Part shown: piece after piece, positions 50,839 to 60,571 of the stretch | How the letters are laid out: each line of letters opens with the position of its first letter | Position numbering within the stretch: position 1 is the stretch's first letter | Translations under genes and position numbers: made by a program | NCBI GenBank assembly: GCA_029850535.1 | Contig: JARCRU010000024.1 | Coordinates: 1 to 64,000 of the forward strand | DNA from: Actinomycetota bacterium | GTDB lineage: Bacteria > Actinomycetota > Acidimicrobiia > Acidimicrobiales > RAAP-2 | DNA length: 64,000 nt | Reading direction: 5' to 3' | Notes under the pieces: model-generated | The model's input: only the letters and a program-made list of their open reading frames with translations | Told to the model about the DNA's origin: nothing | The model's database searches: none

Positions 50839-51539
50839 CCCGACACATCATCGTCACCGGTGCGAGTCGCGGAATCGGAGCCGCCGTCGCACGACACTTC
50901 CTCTCCTTGGGTGACACCGTCGTCGCCCTGTCACGATCCGGGGATGCGCCAGAAGGTTGCGCCGGCTCGTTTGCGGTGGACGTCGCATCCTCGCAGGCGG
51001 TGAACGAGGCGGTGAAGGCTGCCATCGCCGAGCACGGTCCGGTGGACGTGCTCGTTGCGAACGCGGGAATCACACGTGATGGTCTGGCGATGAGGATGAG
51101 CGACGAGCAGTGGCGCGACGTCCTCGGAACGAATCTCGACGGAGCCTTCTACTGTGCGCGCGCCGTGCTGTCTTCGATGATCCGAGCCCGTTCGGGTCGT
51201 GTGATCTTCATGGGATCAGTGAGCCCCTTCTACGGCGTGCCTGGACAGGCCAACTATGCCGCCGCGAAGGCGGGTCTCGTTGGATTGGCTCGTTCCCTGG
51301 CGCGCGAAGTCGCCTCACGCTCAATCACTGTCAACGTCGTCGCTCCGGGATTCATTGAGACCGAGATGACGTCGGAACTGGGCGCGACGAGTGAGGAGAT
51401 GACCGCCTTGATCCCCATGGGGCACATGGGTGGCGTCGACGATATCGCTGGAGTTGTCGGGTTCCTCGCCAGTAACTCCGCGGCCTACCTCACGGGACAG
51501 GTCATCGCCGTCGATGGCGGGCTTGCGATGGGCCTGTGA
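50835..51539 (+). CDS. fabG: 3-oxoacyl-ACP reductase
   Basis: [33 protein letters not shown]. Confidence 0.95.
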   Translation: MTRHIIVTGASRGIGAAVARHFLSLGDTVVALSRSGDAPEGCAGSFAVDVASSQAVNEAVKAAIAEHGPVDVLVANAGITRDGLAMRMSDEQWRDVLGTNLDGAFYCARAVLSSMIRARSGRVIFMGSVSPFYGVPGQANYAAAKAGLVGLARSLAREVASRSITVNVVAPGFIETEMTSELGATSEEMTALIPMGHMGGVDDIAGVVGFLASNSAAYLTGQVIAVDGGLAMGL

Positions 51540-51598
51540 GCCTCGATAACTCTGAGGTTTTTAGTAGCATTGTCCGAGACATACAAAGGGGTAGAACC

Positions 51599-51838
51599 AT
51601 GGACCGTAACGAAGCGCTCGCGAAATTCACAGACAACGCTGTAGAGGTACTGGCTGTTGAGCCATCCCAGGTGACCCTCGAGGCATCCTTCGCGGACGAC
51701 CTCGGTGCGGACAGCCTCGACCTCGTCGAGTTGGTGATGGCTCTGGAAGAGACGTTCGACATTGAAGTGGGTGAGGACGAACTCAAGGACATCAAGACAG
51801 TCGGCGAAGCTTTCGAACTCGTCTACGCCAAGCTGTAG
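51599..51838 (+). CDS. acpP: acyl carrier protein
   Basis: [18 protein letters not shown] phosphopantetheine motif. Confidence 0.96.
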   Translation: MDRNEALAKFTDNAVEVLAVEPSQVTLEASFADDLGADSLDLVELVMALEETFDIEVGEDELKDIKTVGEAFELVYAKL

Positions 51839-53037
51839 TGCAAGTCGCCCTCACCTCGTCGGGGCCGCTACAGGGCCGTCGGGTCGCAGTGGTGGGTGTG
51901 GGAGCTTTGTCGTGCGCGGGTGTGGGTGTTGATGCGCTGTGGCAGGCGCTGCAGAAGGACACTGCACCGGAGTCCAAGCGCGTCGCTCCCTTTAACGCCG
52001 ACCACATCGGCGGACCCAAGGAACTTCGTCGTCTCGACCCCTTCTCCCTCTACGGGCTGATGGCGGCCGACGAAGCGTGGCGACAGAGTGGACTAGAGGG
52101 ACCGCTGCTCGATGCCGCCTGTGTCGTCACCACCGGCATCGGTGGTTTGCAGACCGTGCTCGAACAAGTGCGCGTGCTCAACGAGAAGGGTCCGGCACGA
52201 GTGTCGCCGTTCATGGTTCCGATGATGATGCCCAATGCCGCCGCCGCCGCGGTGTCGATGCGCTTCGGTCTGGGTGGTCCGTGCGAGACGGTCACCACCG
52301 CGTGCGCCGCCGGCACCCACGCCATTGGCAACGCCGCGCGCATGGTGGCCTCCGGTCGCTCCACGGTCGCCGTGGCCGGTGGCGCCGAAGCCGTCATGGT
52401 GCAGATCGCCGAGTCGGGGTTCCGCAACATGACGGCGCTGTCGAGCCTCGAATTCTCGCGGCCCTTCGACATCGAACGTGATGGTTTCGTCATGGGTGAG
52501 GGTGCGGGCGTTTTGATCCTTGAGGAGTGGGAGCACGCGCTCGCGCGTGGCGCCACGATTCTCGCCGAGGTCATTGGCGCCGCGTCCACGGCCGACTCGT
52601 ATCACATCACTGCTCCCGACCCCCAGGGTTCCGGAGCAATTCGCTGCATGGAGACCGCACTCGCTGATGCCGGCATCGACGCGAACGACGTGTCGCACAT
52701 CAACGCTCACGGCACGTCGACACCGCTCAATGACTTAGCCGAGACAGTGGCGATGCGACACGTCTTCTCAAACCGCGTGCCTCCAGTGACCTCGGTCAAG
52801 GGCCACCTCGGACATTCCCTCGCCGCCGCGGGCGCCTTGGAGGGCGTGGTGTCGGTGATGTCGCTCATGAACCAAACGATTCCGCCCACTGCGGGCACCA
52901 CGGTGATCGATCCCGCCATCGGACTCGACGTGGTCGTGGGAGAGCCCCGGTCGACGGACCTCGAAACCGTTCTGTCGAACTCTTTCGGTTTCGGTGGACA
53001 CAACGGTAGCGTGGTTTTTCGTCGCTACCAGCCCTAG
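51838..53037 (+). CDS. fabF: beta-ketoacyl-ACP synthase II
   Basis: TTACAAGTHAIGNA, NAHGTSTPLND, SVKGHLGHSLAAAG. Confidence 0.95.
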   Translation: MQVALTSSGPLQGRRVAVVGVGALSCAGVGVDALWQALQKDTAPESKRVAPFNADHIGGPKELRRLDPFSLYGLMAADEAWRQSGLEGPLLDAACVVTTGIGGLQTVLEQVRVLNEKGPARVSPFMVPMMMPNAAAAAVSMRFGLGGPCETVTTACAAGTHAIGNAARMVASGRSTVAVAGGAEAVMVQIAESGFRNMTALSSLEFSRPFDIERDGFVMGEGAGVLILEEWEHALARGATILAEVIGAASTADSYHITAPDPQGSGAIRCMETALADAGIDANDVSHINAHGTSTPLNDLAETVAMRHVFSNRVPPVTSVKGHLGHSLAAAGALEGVVSVMSLMNQTIPPTAGTTVIDPAIGLDVVVGEPRSTDLETVLSNSFGFGGHNGSVVFRRYQP

Positions 53038-53711
53038 TTCGGACCACCTAGCTCTTCGTCGGGCCACGTCCGGCGTGTCACCGAGGCGTTCTCGAAGGCC
53101 CAGCGCGCGTTCGCGATGAACTCCCCCATCCTCACCGCATCCTTGACGCCGGGCTCCTTCTCGATGCCGCTCAAGGTGTCGACACCCCAGATGTCGTAGT
53201 TCTGCACGAGTCCGACGACACTCGATTCATCCAGTCCTGCAGCAATCAACGGGCGCAACACCAGTGGATCTCGGTAGACGCTCAGGCAAGCCAACATGTC
53301 CTCGTGACGGTCCGTCGCCGGCAACTGGAGGTAGTCGACACTCCGATCGGATTCGTACTCGTAGGCCTCCTGAGGATGGGAGGTTACCCGGATGACGGTG
53401 TGAACTCGCTCGGCCACGTAGCGCAACGACGCCGTGGAGATCGCGCCCTCTACCTGTGCGGCGCTGAGTCCCAGGGTGTTAGTGATGTGGACGATGCGTT
53501 CGGGCATCTCGTTGCGAAACGCCCCGACGGTGGCGACACCCGCGGGAAGACGTCGCACAATGTCGTGCGCCAAGGTGGGCGCTATCTGCCGGGGCGTCGG
53601 ACCAAAGTCGAATCCCACGGCGTTAGCGCCCAGAGCCACGGCGAACAAGGCGTCCGCCTCAGAGGTGAGGCCCGAAATCTTGATGAAGAGACCTTCAGTG
53701 TCGAGCAGCAC
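53034..53711 (-). CDS. TrpF-like (phosphoribosylanthranilate isomerase family) paralogue, probably catalytically altered
   Basis: FIKISGLTSEADALFAVALGANAVGF and IWGVDTLSGIEKEPGVKD; KICG is replaced by KISG; start preceded by AGGAGGTGA. Confidence 0.85.
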   Translation of the reverse strand: MLLDTEGLFIKISGLTSEADALFAVALGANAVGFDFGPTPRQIAPTLAHDIVRRLPAGVATVGAFRNEMPERIVHITNTLGLSAAQVEGAISTASLRYVAERVHTVIRVTSHPQEAYEYESDRSVDYLQLPATDRHEDMLACLSVYRDPLVLRPLIAAGLDESSVVGLVQNYDIWGVDTLSGIEKEPGVKDAVRMGEFIANARWAFENASVTRRTWPDEELGGPN

Positions 53712-53733
53712 ACGTCACCTCCTGCCCGTCAGG

Positions 53734-54462
53734 TTAACGGTCGAGCGCACCGCGGTCGTGGAGAAGCTCCACCTCAATGTCGTCGAGCGTCACGTGACTG
53801 TGCTCACCCAGCAGAGTGCGGTGCACCAACGCCAGTGCCGTGACGTCACCGTTACGCACCGCAGTGGTAACGCCTTGGACGGAGCGTTCGCCCTGGGGAC
53901 CAGTCGAACGGGCCAGTCGATCCATCTCGATCTCGCTCTCGCCCGCCATGCGCACCAGGCGATAGGGAACGTTGCCGCCTCGTGCGTCGAGGCGACCAAC
54001 GAGTTCTTGCCCCGTGAAGCACCCCTTGGTGAACGAGACGTGGCGGGCGACGAAGGAGCGGCCGAAGCTGTGCGGGGTGAGACCGGGGGCGAACTCGGCG
54101 GGTCCCGGCGCGCCACGGCGCACCTGTTCGCCCACCGTCGCGTAGGGTCCGCTCACGGCACCCGCTACCTCGAAGACGCAACGAGTGCGAAGGAGGAATC
54201 GTCGAAGGGTACTGAGCATCGGCTCAAGGCTCTCACTGCGCACAACGAGGTCAACGCCCTCTGGATCGTGCTGGCACCACGCTGACGTGACCACCTCGCC
54301 CGTGGGGGTGAGTACTAGGCCCGTGACGAGCTCGTGGGGGGCCAGGATCGACACATCACACGAGAGCTGCCCCTGCAAGAACGTGGTGGCGTCCACACCA
54401 CGCGCGCGCACCAGGGTCCAGTCGACGTGGTGATCAGCGGTGACGATGGGGGTCGAGCTCAT
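53734..54462 (-). CDS. ygfZ: YgfZ/GcvT-type folate-binding protein
   Basis: KGCFTGQELVGRLDARG signature. Confidence 0.9.
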   Translation of the reverse strand: MSSTPIVTADHHVDWTLVRARGVDATTFLQGQLSCDVSILAPHELVTGLVLTPTGEVVTSAWCQHDPEGVDLVVRSESLEPMLSTLRRFLLRTRCVFEVAGAVSGPYATVGEQVRRGAPGPAEFAPGLTPHSFGRSFVARHVSFTKGCFTGQELVGRLDARGGNVPYRLVRMAGESEIEMDRLARSTGPQGERSVQGVTTAVRNGDVTALALVHRTLLGEHSHVTLDDIEVELLHDRGALDR

Positions 54463-54519
54463 GGACCATTACTGTATTCGTGCACGGGGCCTCACGTATC
54501 GTCGGAAAAGAGTGAAGAA

Positions 54520-54706
54520 GTTGTCCACCAGAACTGAACTCAACACCATCACCTCGACACTGGGTGAGATCTCTACCCGCCTCACGGCCCTGGTGGAGAC
54601 CGAGGGACCGCAGATGGATAACGACGTCTACAGCGAATTGGTGGCCGCCGAGCGGACGGTGGGCGCTCTTCTTCGTCGTCTCAACCGGGCGGCGCGCAAC
54701 GTCTAA
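54520..54706 (+). CDS. small conserved-looking hypothetical protein
   Basis: About 60 aa helical ORF (LNTITSTLGEISTRLTALVETEGPQMDNDVYSELVAAERTVGALLRRLNRAARNV); start approximate. Confidence 0.5.
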
Positions 54707-54730
54707 CCGGGCGAACACTAACCTTCAAGC

Positions 54731-55567
54731 ATGGACGCTACGTGGCATTGCACCTTGGCGTTGAGCGCGGCTGAACGTCTCGCGGTCCTCAATCTGATTA
54801 ATCGAACCGAGGTCCAGTTGGGACGCGAGGCCCTCGATGAGACGCGCCAGCGCACCGTGGTGCACGGTTGGCCCGGTGAGCACTGGCTGCGCCGCGAGGA
54901 TGGTGACGTGGTGCAGTACGCCCTCGTCCAGGGGCAGTCTCACGCCACGCTGGAGATGTGCGGTGGGGGGTTGGACCGTGAGCTACTCGACCTGGTGTTG
55001 CAACGACACGACGTGGTGAGGTGGTGGACCCGCGACTGCGACGCAACCCAGGAGAACGTGGTGCGTACGTTGCAGCTCTTGAGTCTGCAGCTGCCGGTAC
55101 CCGAAGTGGCGGTGCCCGCGGACTCGCTGCTGCGCACCTTCATTCCCGGCCACGACGAAGGTGACTGGCTCGCTCAGAACAACGCCGCCTTCGCCGATCA
55201 CCCCGAGCAGGGAGCGTGGCTTCTCGACGATCTCGCAGAGCGTATTCGCGAACCCTGGTTCGACCCTTCCGGATTCTTGCTCCTCGAGATCGATGGCCAC
55301 ATTGCAGCCTCGTGCTGGACGAAGGTCCATGAGCTGCACCCCGACCGCTTCGGGGAGATCTACGTCATCTCGGTGGATCCTCGGTTTCAGGGTCACGGCC
55401 TGGGCCGCGTCATGCTCTCTCAGGGATTGGCGTCACTGCGTCGACGAGGAGTGCAGCGCGCCACCCTTTTCGTGGACGCGGACAACGAGAGCGCTCAACG
55501 CCTCTACCGCAACTTTGGTTTCACTCTCGAACGTGAGGACCAACTCCTGCAATTCCAACGCGACTAG
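54731..55567 (+). CDS. mshD: mycothiol synthase
   Basis: Tandem GNAT; RFGEIYVISVDPRFQGHGLGRVMLSQGLASLRRRGVQRATLFVDADNESAQRLYRNFGF. Confidence 0.9.
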   Translation: MDATWHCTLALSAAERLAVLNLINRTEVQLGREALDETRQRTVVHGWPGEHWLRREDGDVVQYALVQGQSHATLEMCGGGLDRELLDLVLQRHDVVRWWTRDCDATQENVVRTLQLLSLQLPVPEVAVPADSLLRTFIPGHDEGDWLAQNNAAFADHPEQGAWLLDDLAERIREPWFDPSGFLLLEIDGHIAASCWTKVHELHPDRFGEIYVISVDPRFQGHGLGRVMLSQGLASLRRRGVQRATLFVDADNESAQRLYRNFGFTLEREDQLLQFQRD

Positions 55568-56265
55568 TGAGTGCCGACCAGTCGGCCCACGCCGAAGGTC
55601 ACCAGGGCGGCCATTCCGGTCACCATCACTTGGCGCAACGCCCACTTAGTGACGCCCCGACGGGTGAACATGCCAATGGCGCCACCCACCCCCGCCGAAC
55701 CAGCGGCGGCGAAGGCGACCGACCACCAGACTTCGTTGCCAGTTGCGGACCACAGCCACGGCACCAGCGGGATGAAGGCACCGATGGAGAACGTGGCCAG
55801 TGACGACCCGGCGGCGGCCCAGGGCGATCCAGTCGCCGACGGGTCGACACCCATCTCTTCGCGAACGTGGGTCTGCAGGGCCAATTCAGGATCACGCATC
55901 AAGTCGACCGAGAGGCGCTCGGCGAGCTCGTCATCGATGCCACGCGCCTTGAACATGTCGCTGAGTTCCCGACGCTCATTCTCGGGGTCATCCTTCAGCG
56001 ATTGACGTTCCACTCCGATCTCGTACTCGAGAAGCTCCTTGGTGGCGCGCATCGATAGCCACTCCCCACTGGCCATCGAGAACCCGCCCGCGATGAGTGT
56101 CGCGACACCGGCCAGGCGCACGACATTGTGCCCGGGCGACGCCCCCGCAAATCCGAGGAGGAACGAAGTGTTAGTGACGAGTCCGTCGCTCACTCCAAAG
56201 ATGCCGGCGCGAATCCAGCCATCGGAGATTTGACGATGACGTTCATTGGGGGAATGGTCAACCAT
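55564..56265 (-). CDS. VIT1/CCC1 family transporter
   Basis: IRAGIFGVSDGLVTNTSFLLGFAGA, GGFSMASGEWLSMRATKELLEYE. Confidence 0.92.
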   Translation of the reverse strand: MVDHSPNERHRQISDGWIRAGIFGVSDGLVTNTSFLLGFAGASPGHNVVRLAGVATLIAGGFSMASGEWLSMRATKELLEYEIGVERQSLKDDPENERRELSDMFKARGIDDELAERLSVDLMRDPELALQTHVREEMGVDPSATGSPWAAAGSSLATFSIGAFIPLVPWLWSATGNEVWWSVAFAAAGSAGVGGAIGMFTRRGVTKWALRQVMVTGMAALVTFGVGRLVGTH

Positions 56266-56307
56266 GGCAAAGATTCTAGGGGGGCGACGTCAGGTGATTG
56301 GGTCGCG

Positions 56308-56796
56308 ATGACCAGTAAGGTTGTCCGGGAGGCCCCCTTGTCACAAAGAATTCATTCAATCGACGACGTACGTATGCTCGCAGGTGAACACCTGGGCCAT
56401 TCGCGCTTCGTCAAGATCACTCAAGCCATGATTTCGACCTTCGCCGATGTCACGGGCGACCACCAGTGGATCCACGTCGATGAGTTGCGAGCGCAGTCTG
56501 GTCCCTTCGCCACCACCATCGCGCACGGCTATCTCATCATCGCCCTGATCCCGTCGTTGCTCAACGAGGTGCTGATCGTCGAGGAGGCGGGCACGAGAAT
56601 CAACTACGGCCTTAACCGGGTACGTTTCGTCACCCCCGTGCCAGAGGGAAGCGAGGTTCGCCTCGGCGCAAGCGTCGTCAGTGTCGAGTCGGTGGGCGGC
56701 GGGTGGCAAATCGTCCTCGACGTGACGATGGAAATTCGTGACGTCGACAAGCCGGCGTGCGTCGCCCAAGTGGTCTATCGGTGGTACGGCGCGTGA
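56308..56796 (+). CDS. MaoC-family (R)-hydratase
   Basis: FADVTGDHQWIHVDELRAQSGPFATTIAHGYLIIALI. Confidence 0.92.
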   Translation: MTSKVVREAPLSQRIHSIDDVRMLAGEHLGHSRFVKITQAMISTFADVTGDHQWIHVDELRAQSGPFATTIAHGYLIIALIPSLLNEVLIVEEAGTRINYGLNRVRFVTPVPEGSEVRLGASVVSVESVGGGWQIVLDVTMEIRDVDKPACVAQVVYRWYGA

Positions 56797-57485
56797 GTCA
56801 CACCCCCCTTCCCACGGGCGAGGACAAGACTCGTCAGGTGCGCGCGATGTTCGACGCGATCGCGGGTCGCTACGAATTGGTCAACAAGATGATGACCTTC
56901 GGTCTGGACGCGCGTTGGCGGCGACGAGCGGTGTCGGACCTGCGCCTGCCCCCACGAAGTGTGGTTGTCGACGTGGCGGCGGGGACCGGCGATTTCACTC
57001 GGGAGCTCGAACGACAGGGCCAGCGCGCGATCGCCACTGACCTCAGCTACGGGATGCTGCACGCGGGGCGTCAGATGTCGCGTCGGATCCAGGCCGACGC
57101 CTCGGCGATGCCCTTCACCACCGCGAGTTTTGACGGATTGACCTGTGGTTACGCCCTGAGGAACTTCACGGATCTCGGCGCCACTTTCGACGAGATGGCC
57201 CGAGTGGTGCGCCCCGGCGGACGGCTGTCGCTACTCGAAGTCGCCGAGCCGGAAAAGGGACTCTTGCGCATGGGATTTCGCATCTGGTTCCGACGAGTGG
57301 TGCCCTTCATTGGCTCGCTGGTGTCGGACCGCGCGGCGTACCACTATCTCCCGCGCTCGACCGCGTACCTGCCACCGACTGATGAGATTGTGGCCATGCT
57401 CAACGCGTCAGGCTTTTGTGCCGTCAACCATCGCCGCGTCATGGGCGGACTCTCTCAGCAATTTGTCGCAACAAGGAGTGAATGA
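56793..57485 (+). CDS. menG: demethylmenaquinone methyltransferase
   Basis: VRAMFDAIAGRYELVNKMMTFGLDARWRR, YALRNFTDL. Confidence 0.93.
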   Translation: MSHTPLPTGEDKTRQVRAMFDAIAGRYELVNKMMTFGLDARWRRRAVSDLRLPPRSVVVDVAAGTGDFTRELERQGQRAIATDLSYGMLHAGRQMSRRIQADASAMPFTTASFDGLTCGYALRNFTDLGATFDEMARVVRPGGRLSLLEVAEPEKGLLRMGFRIWFRRVVPFIGSLVSDRAAYHYLPRSTAYLPPTDEIVAMLNASGFCAVNHRRVMGGLSQQFVATRSE

Positions 57486-58717
57486 TGTTCTCGCGCCGTC
57501 TGATCGATCGCCAGCCCGCTTCGCAGTTACGGACCCTCGGCGCGCGCACCGGTTGGCTCATCGACTCGCCCAGCGAACTACGCGTAGGTTTTGGCGAGAC
57601 CGTGGCATCGTTGGATCTTCCCCACGGGGTAAGTGACAGCCACTCGGTACGCGAGCAGCTCGCCCGTCTCGAATTGCGCGGCGTCGACGGCCCCGCGGGG
57701 ACGGGTATCGTCGCCATGGGATCGCTGCCCTTCAATCGCGAAGCGCCCAGTCGCCTCGACGTACCGCGCTACGTCATCACGCAGAGCGCCGAGGGGACGT
57801 GGCTGACCGCGGCGGACGAAGGGGACTGGGAGCACTTCGTCCACGACGAGTCCCTCGCCGTGCAGGAGCCCCAGGTGGCTCGCAGCGTCACCTATCGGCC
57901 CTCGCCGGAGGAGTACGCACATCACGTCGCCGCCGCGGTGGAGCTCTTGCGACGAAAAGAGATCGACAAGGTCGTCTTGGCGCGCGCCATCGTCGGTACG
58001 GTGGAGCACCCGATTGATTCCGGTGCGGTGGCGCAGCGACTGCGGGTGCGTGAACCCGCATGCACAATTTATGGACTGCCCACCACTGACGGACGCCGCT
58101 ACATCGGCGCGAGCCCCGAATTGCTGGTGCGACGACTCGGGGGTGACGTCACGTGTCACCCCCTGGCGGGCACCATCGCCATACCCCCCGATGTCGACCC
58201 CGTGGACTATCACGCCTGGTTGCTCGGGAGCGCGAAGAATCTCCACGAACACGCGGTGCTGACTGATGACGTCGTCAACACCCTGGGTCGCTTCTACGAC
58301 GACATCTCCGCCGACGCCACCCCTTCGATCGTGACGCTCAGGACGGTGGCGCACCTCGGCACCTGGATTCGGGGGCACCAGAGTGAGGCGACGAAGGCGC
58401 CCGACGCGTTGGCGTTGCTCGACGTGCTCCATCCGACCGCTGCCGTCGGCGGGCTGCCCCGGGTGCCCGCCTACGAGCTCCTACGGCGTCTCGAACCCTT
58501 CGATCGGGGCCACTACGCCGGACCCGTTGGTTGGATCGACCAGAACGGCGACGGCGAGTTCTGGATTGGTATCCGCGGGGTGTTGGTCGACGGTGCTGAT
58601 TTCGAGGCGTGGGCCGGTGCGGGCATCGTCAGCGAGTCCGATCCCATCGCCGAACGCGAAGAGACCCGTGACAAGCTGGCGAGCGTGCTGAGTTCAGTCC
58701 TGCTGGACCGGATCTAG
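57482..58717 (+). CDS. menF: isochorismate synthase
   Basis: KEIDKVVLARAI, CHPLAGTI, LHPTAAVGGLPRVPA, YAGPVGWID. Confidence 0.92.
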   Translation: MMFSRRLIDRQPASQLRTLGARTGWLIDSPSELRVGFGETVASLDLPHGVSDSHSVREQLARLELRGVDGPAGTGIVAMGSLPFNREAPSRLDVPRYVITQSAEGTWLTAADEGDWEHFVHDESLAVQEPQVARSVTYRPSPEEYAHHVAAAVELLRRKEIDKVVLARAIVGTVEHPIDSGAVAQRLRVREPACTIYGLPTTDGRRYIGASPELLVRRLGGDVTCHPLAGTIAIPPDVDPVDYHAWLLGSAKNLHEHAVLTDDVVNTLGRFYDDISADATPSIVTLRTVAHLGTWIRGHQSEATKAPDALALLDVLHPTAAVGGLPRVPAYELLRRLEPFDRGHYAGPVGWIDQNGDGEFWIGIRGVLVDGADFEAWAGAGIVSESDPIAEREETRDKLASVLSSVLLDRI

Positions 58718-59427
58718 GTTCGACTAAAAGGCCGCTGCAGGGCCCATTTGGTGACGAGCCACAGAGCCTCGTACACGATGGACGAACTCATCTTGGATTC
58801 ACCCAATTCGCGGTCGCTAAAGGAGATGGGGATTTCGACAATGCTGGCGCCACCTCGTCGAGCGCGATAGGTCATTTCAATCTGAAAGCCGTATCCATCG
58901 GCGCGCACCCTCTGATAATCGATCTTCTCGAGCGCCGAGCGCGAGTACACACGATATCCCGCGGTGGAGTCGGCTACGGCGAGGCCCAGCATGAGCGACG
59001 CGTACTGATTGCCACCGCGCGAGAGGAGTCGCCGAGAGAGCTTCCATTGGGGAATTCGACCGCCGGGAACGTATCGTGAACCGATGACCACTTCGTGATC
59101 CTTCGCCGCGACAATCAACGCGGGCAGTGCCGTGGGGTCGTGGGAGAAGTCGCAGTCAATCTCGACGAAGGCTTCGTAGTCGCGATCGAGTCCCCACGCG
59201 AAGCCCGCGCGGTACGCGCCGCCGAGTCCGCCTTTACCCTCGCGACGCAGTACGAAGATATTGCCCAATTCGTCAGCGCACCCCTGGGCCGATGTCGCTG
59301 TACCGTCGGGGCTGGCGTCATCGACGACGAGAATGTGCGCGTCCGGCACCACCGAGCGCAAGGACCGCAGCATCTTTTCGACGTTGAGAACCTCGTTGTA
59401 CGTGGGCAGTACTACGAGAAGACGCAT
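58714..59427 (-). CDS. polyprenol-phosphate mannosyltransferase-like GT2
   Basis: VVLPTYNEVLNVEKML, VDDASPDGTATSAQ, EIDCDFSHDP, GSRYVPGG. Confidence 0.9.
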   Translation of the reverse strand: MRLLVVLPTYNEVLNVEKMLRSLRSVVPDAHILVVDDASPDGTATSAQGCADELGNIFVLRREGKGGLGGAYRAGFAWGLDRDYEAFVEIDCDFSHDPTALPALIVAAKDHEVVIGSRYVPGGRIPQWKLSRRLLSRGGNQYASLMLGLAVADSTAGYRVYSRSALEKIDYQRVRADGYGFQIEMTYRARRGGASIVEIPISFSDRELGESKMSSSIVYEALWLVTKWALQRPFSRT

Positions 59428-59512
59428 CACAGAATTCTACTGAGGTGGCGTAGACTGAAGTCGTTCGTGCCGCGCGTGTGGGCGCCGTTTTCCGACTCGT
59501 TGAGAGATTCTT

Positions 59513-60571
59513 ATGACCGAAACCACTAAACGGCGATTTTCGATGCCGCGCGAGATTCGCATCATCCTCAGCGTAGGTTCGCTCGTGTTCGTTTTCGAAT
59601 ATCTCGTTCTCCCCCAGTTCGCATCGGCGCGCCATTCGCTGCATCTGCTGGCCCTGCTCAATCCCGTCCTCGTGGTCCTCGCGGTGTTGTTCGAGATGGC
59701 TGCCATCTACGCCTACGTTGAGTTGACGCGAGCGGTGCTGTACCCTCACGCGCCGAGTCGTTTCAATATCTTGCGCGTCAATCTGGCCGGTCTCGCCATT
59801 GGCCACGTCGTGCCCGGAGGGGCGGCGCCCTCGGGTGCTCTGGCCTATCGGATCTTCTCCGAGCTCGACGTCCCTAAGGACACCAGCGCCTTCGGCCTCG
59901 CGGCTCAGGGCGCTGGTTCGGCGGTGGTCCTCAACATTTTGTTCTGGATTGCTCTGGTGATTTCGATCCCCCTCAACGGCATCAACCCCGGATACGGCTT
60001 CGCCGCCCTCGCTGGTGTCTTTTTGCTGCTGGCCTTCTTCGGCACGGTCTTCTTGATCACGCGCGGTCAAAGGCGCGCCGATGCGTGGTTGCGCGTCGCC
60101 GCGCGCCACCTGCCCGCACTGAACCCTGACAAGATCTCTCAACTTCTCGTCAAGGTGGCCGACCGAATAAATCTCCTGATTGGGTCGCGACGCACGCTGT
60201 GGACCGCCTTCACCTGGGCGAGTCTCAACTGGCTTCTCGACGCGGCGTGTTTGTGGGTCTTCATTTGGGCCTTCGGAACGGTGATTTCACCCGTCGACCT
60301 ACTCGTCGCGTACGGCCTGGCCAACGTCCTCGCGGCAATTCCGGTCACCCCCGCCGGTCTCGGCGTCGTCGAGGGCGTCCTCATCCCCACACTGGTGGGT
60401 TTCGGTGTCCCGCATAGCCAAGCAATCCTCGCGGTGCTGGCCTATCGACTAGTGAACTTCTGGATCCCGATCCCGATCGGGGGCGCCGCCTACGCCTCGC
60501 TGCAGTTCCGTCGTGGTCCGATCAAGGGCGCAGGGTCAGCGAACGGGAGCGCTGCGTCGCCAGACGCTTGA
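59513..60571 (+). CDS. lysylphosphatidylglycerol synthase TM-region/UPF0104 family membrane protein
   Basis: Multi-TM; GHVVPGGAAPSGALAYRIF, AIPVTPAGLGVVEGVLI. Confidence 0.87.
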   Translation: MTETTKRRFSMPREIRIILSVGSLVFVFEYLVLPQFASARHSLHLLALLNPVLVVLAVLFEMAAIYAYVELTRAVLYPHAPSRFNILRVNLAGLAIGHVVPGGAAPSGALAYRIFSELDVPKDTSAFGLAAQGAGSAVVLNILFWIALVISIPLNGINPGYGFAALAGVFLLLAFFGTVFLITRGQRRADAWLRVAARHLPALNPDKISQLLVKVADRINLLIGSRRTLWTAFTWASLNWLLDAACLWVFIWAFGTVISPVDLLVAYGLANVLAAIPVTPAGLGVVEGVLIPTLVGFGVPHSQAILAVLAYRLVNFWIPIPIGGAAYASLQFRRGPIKGAGSANGSAASPDA

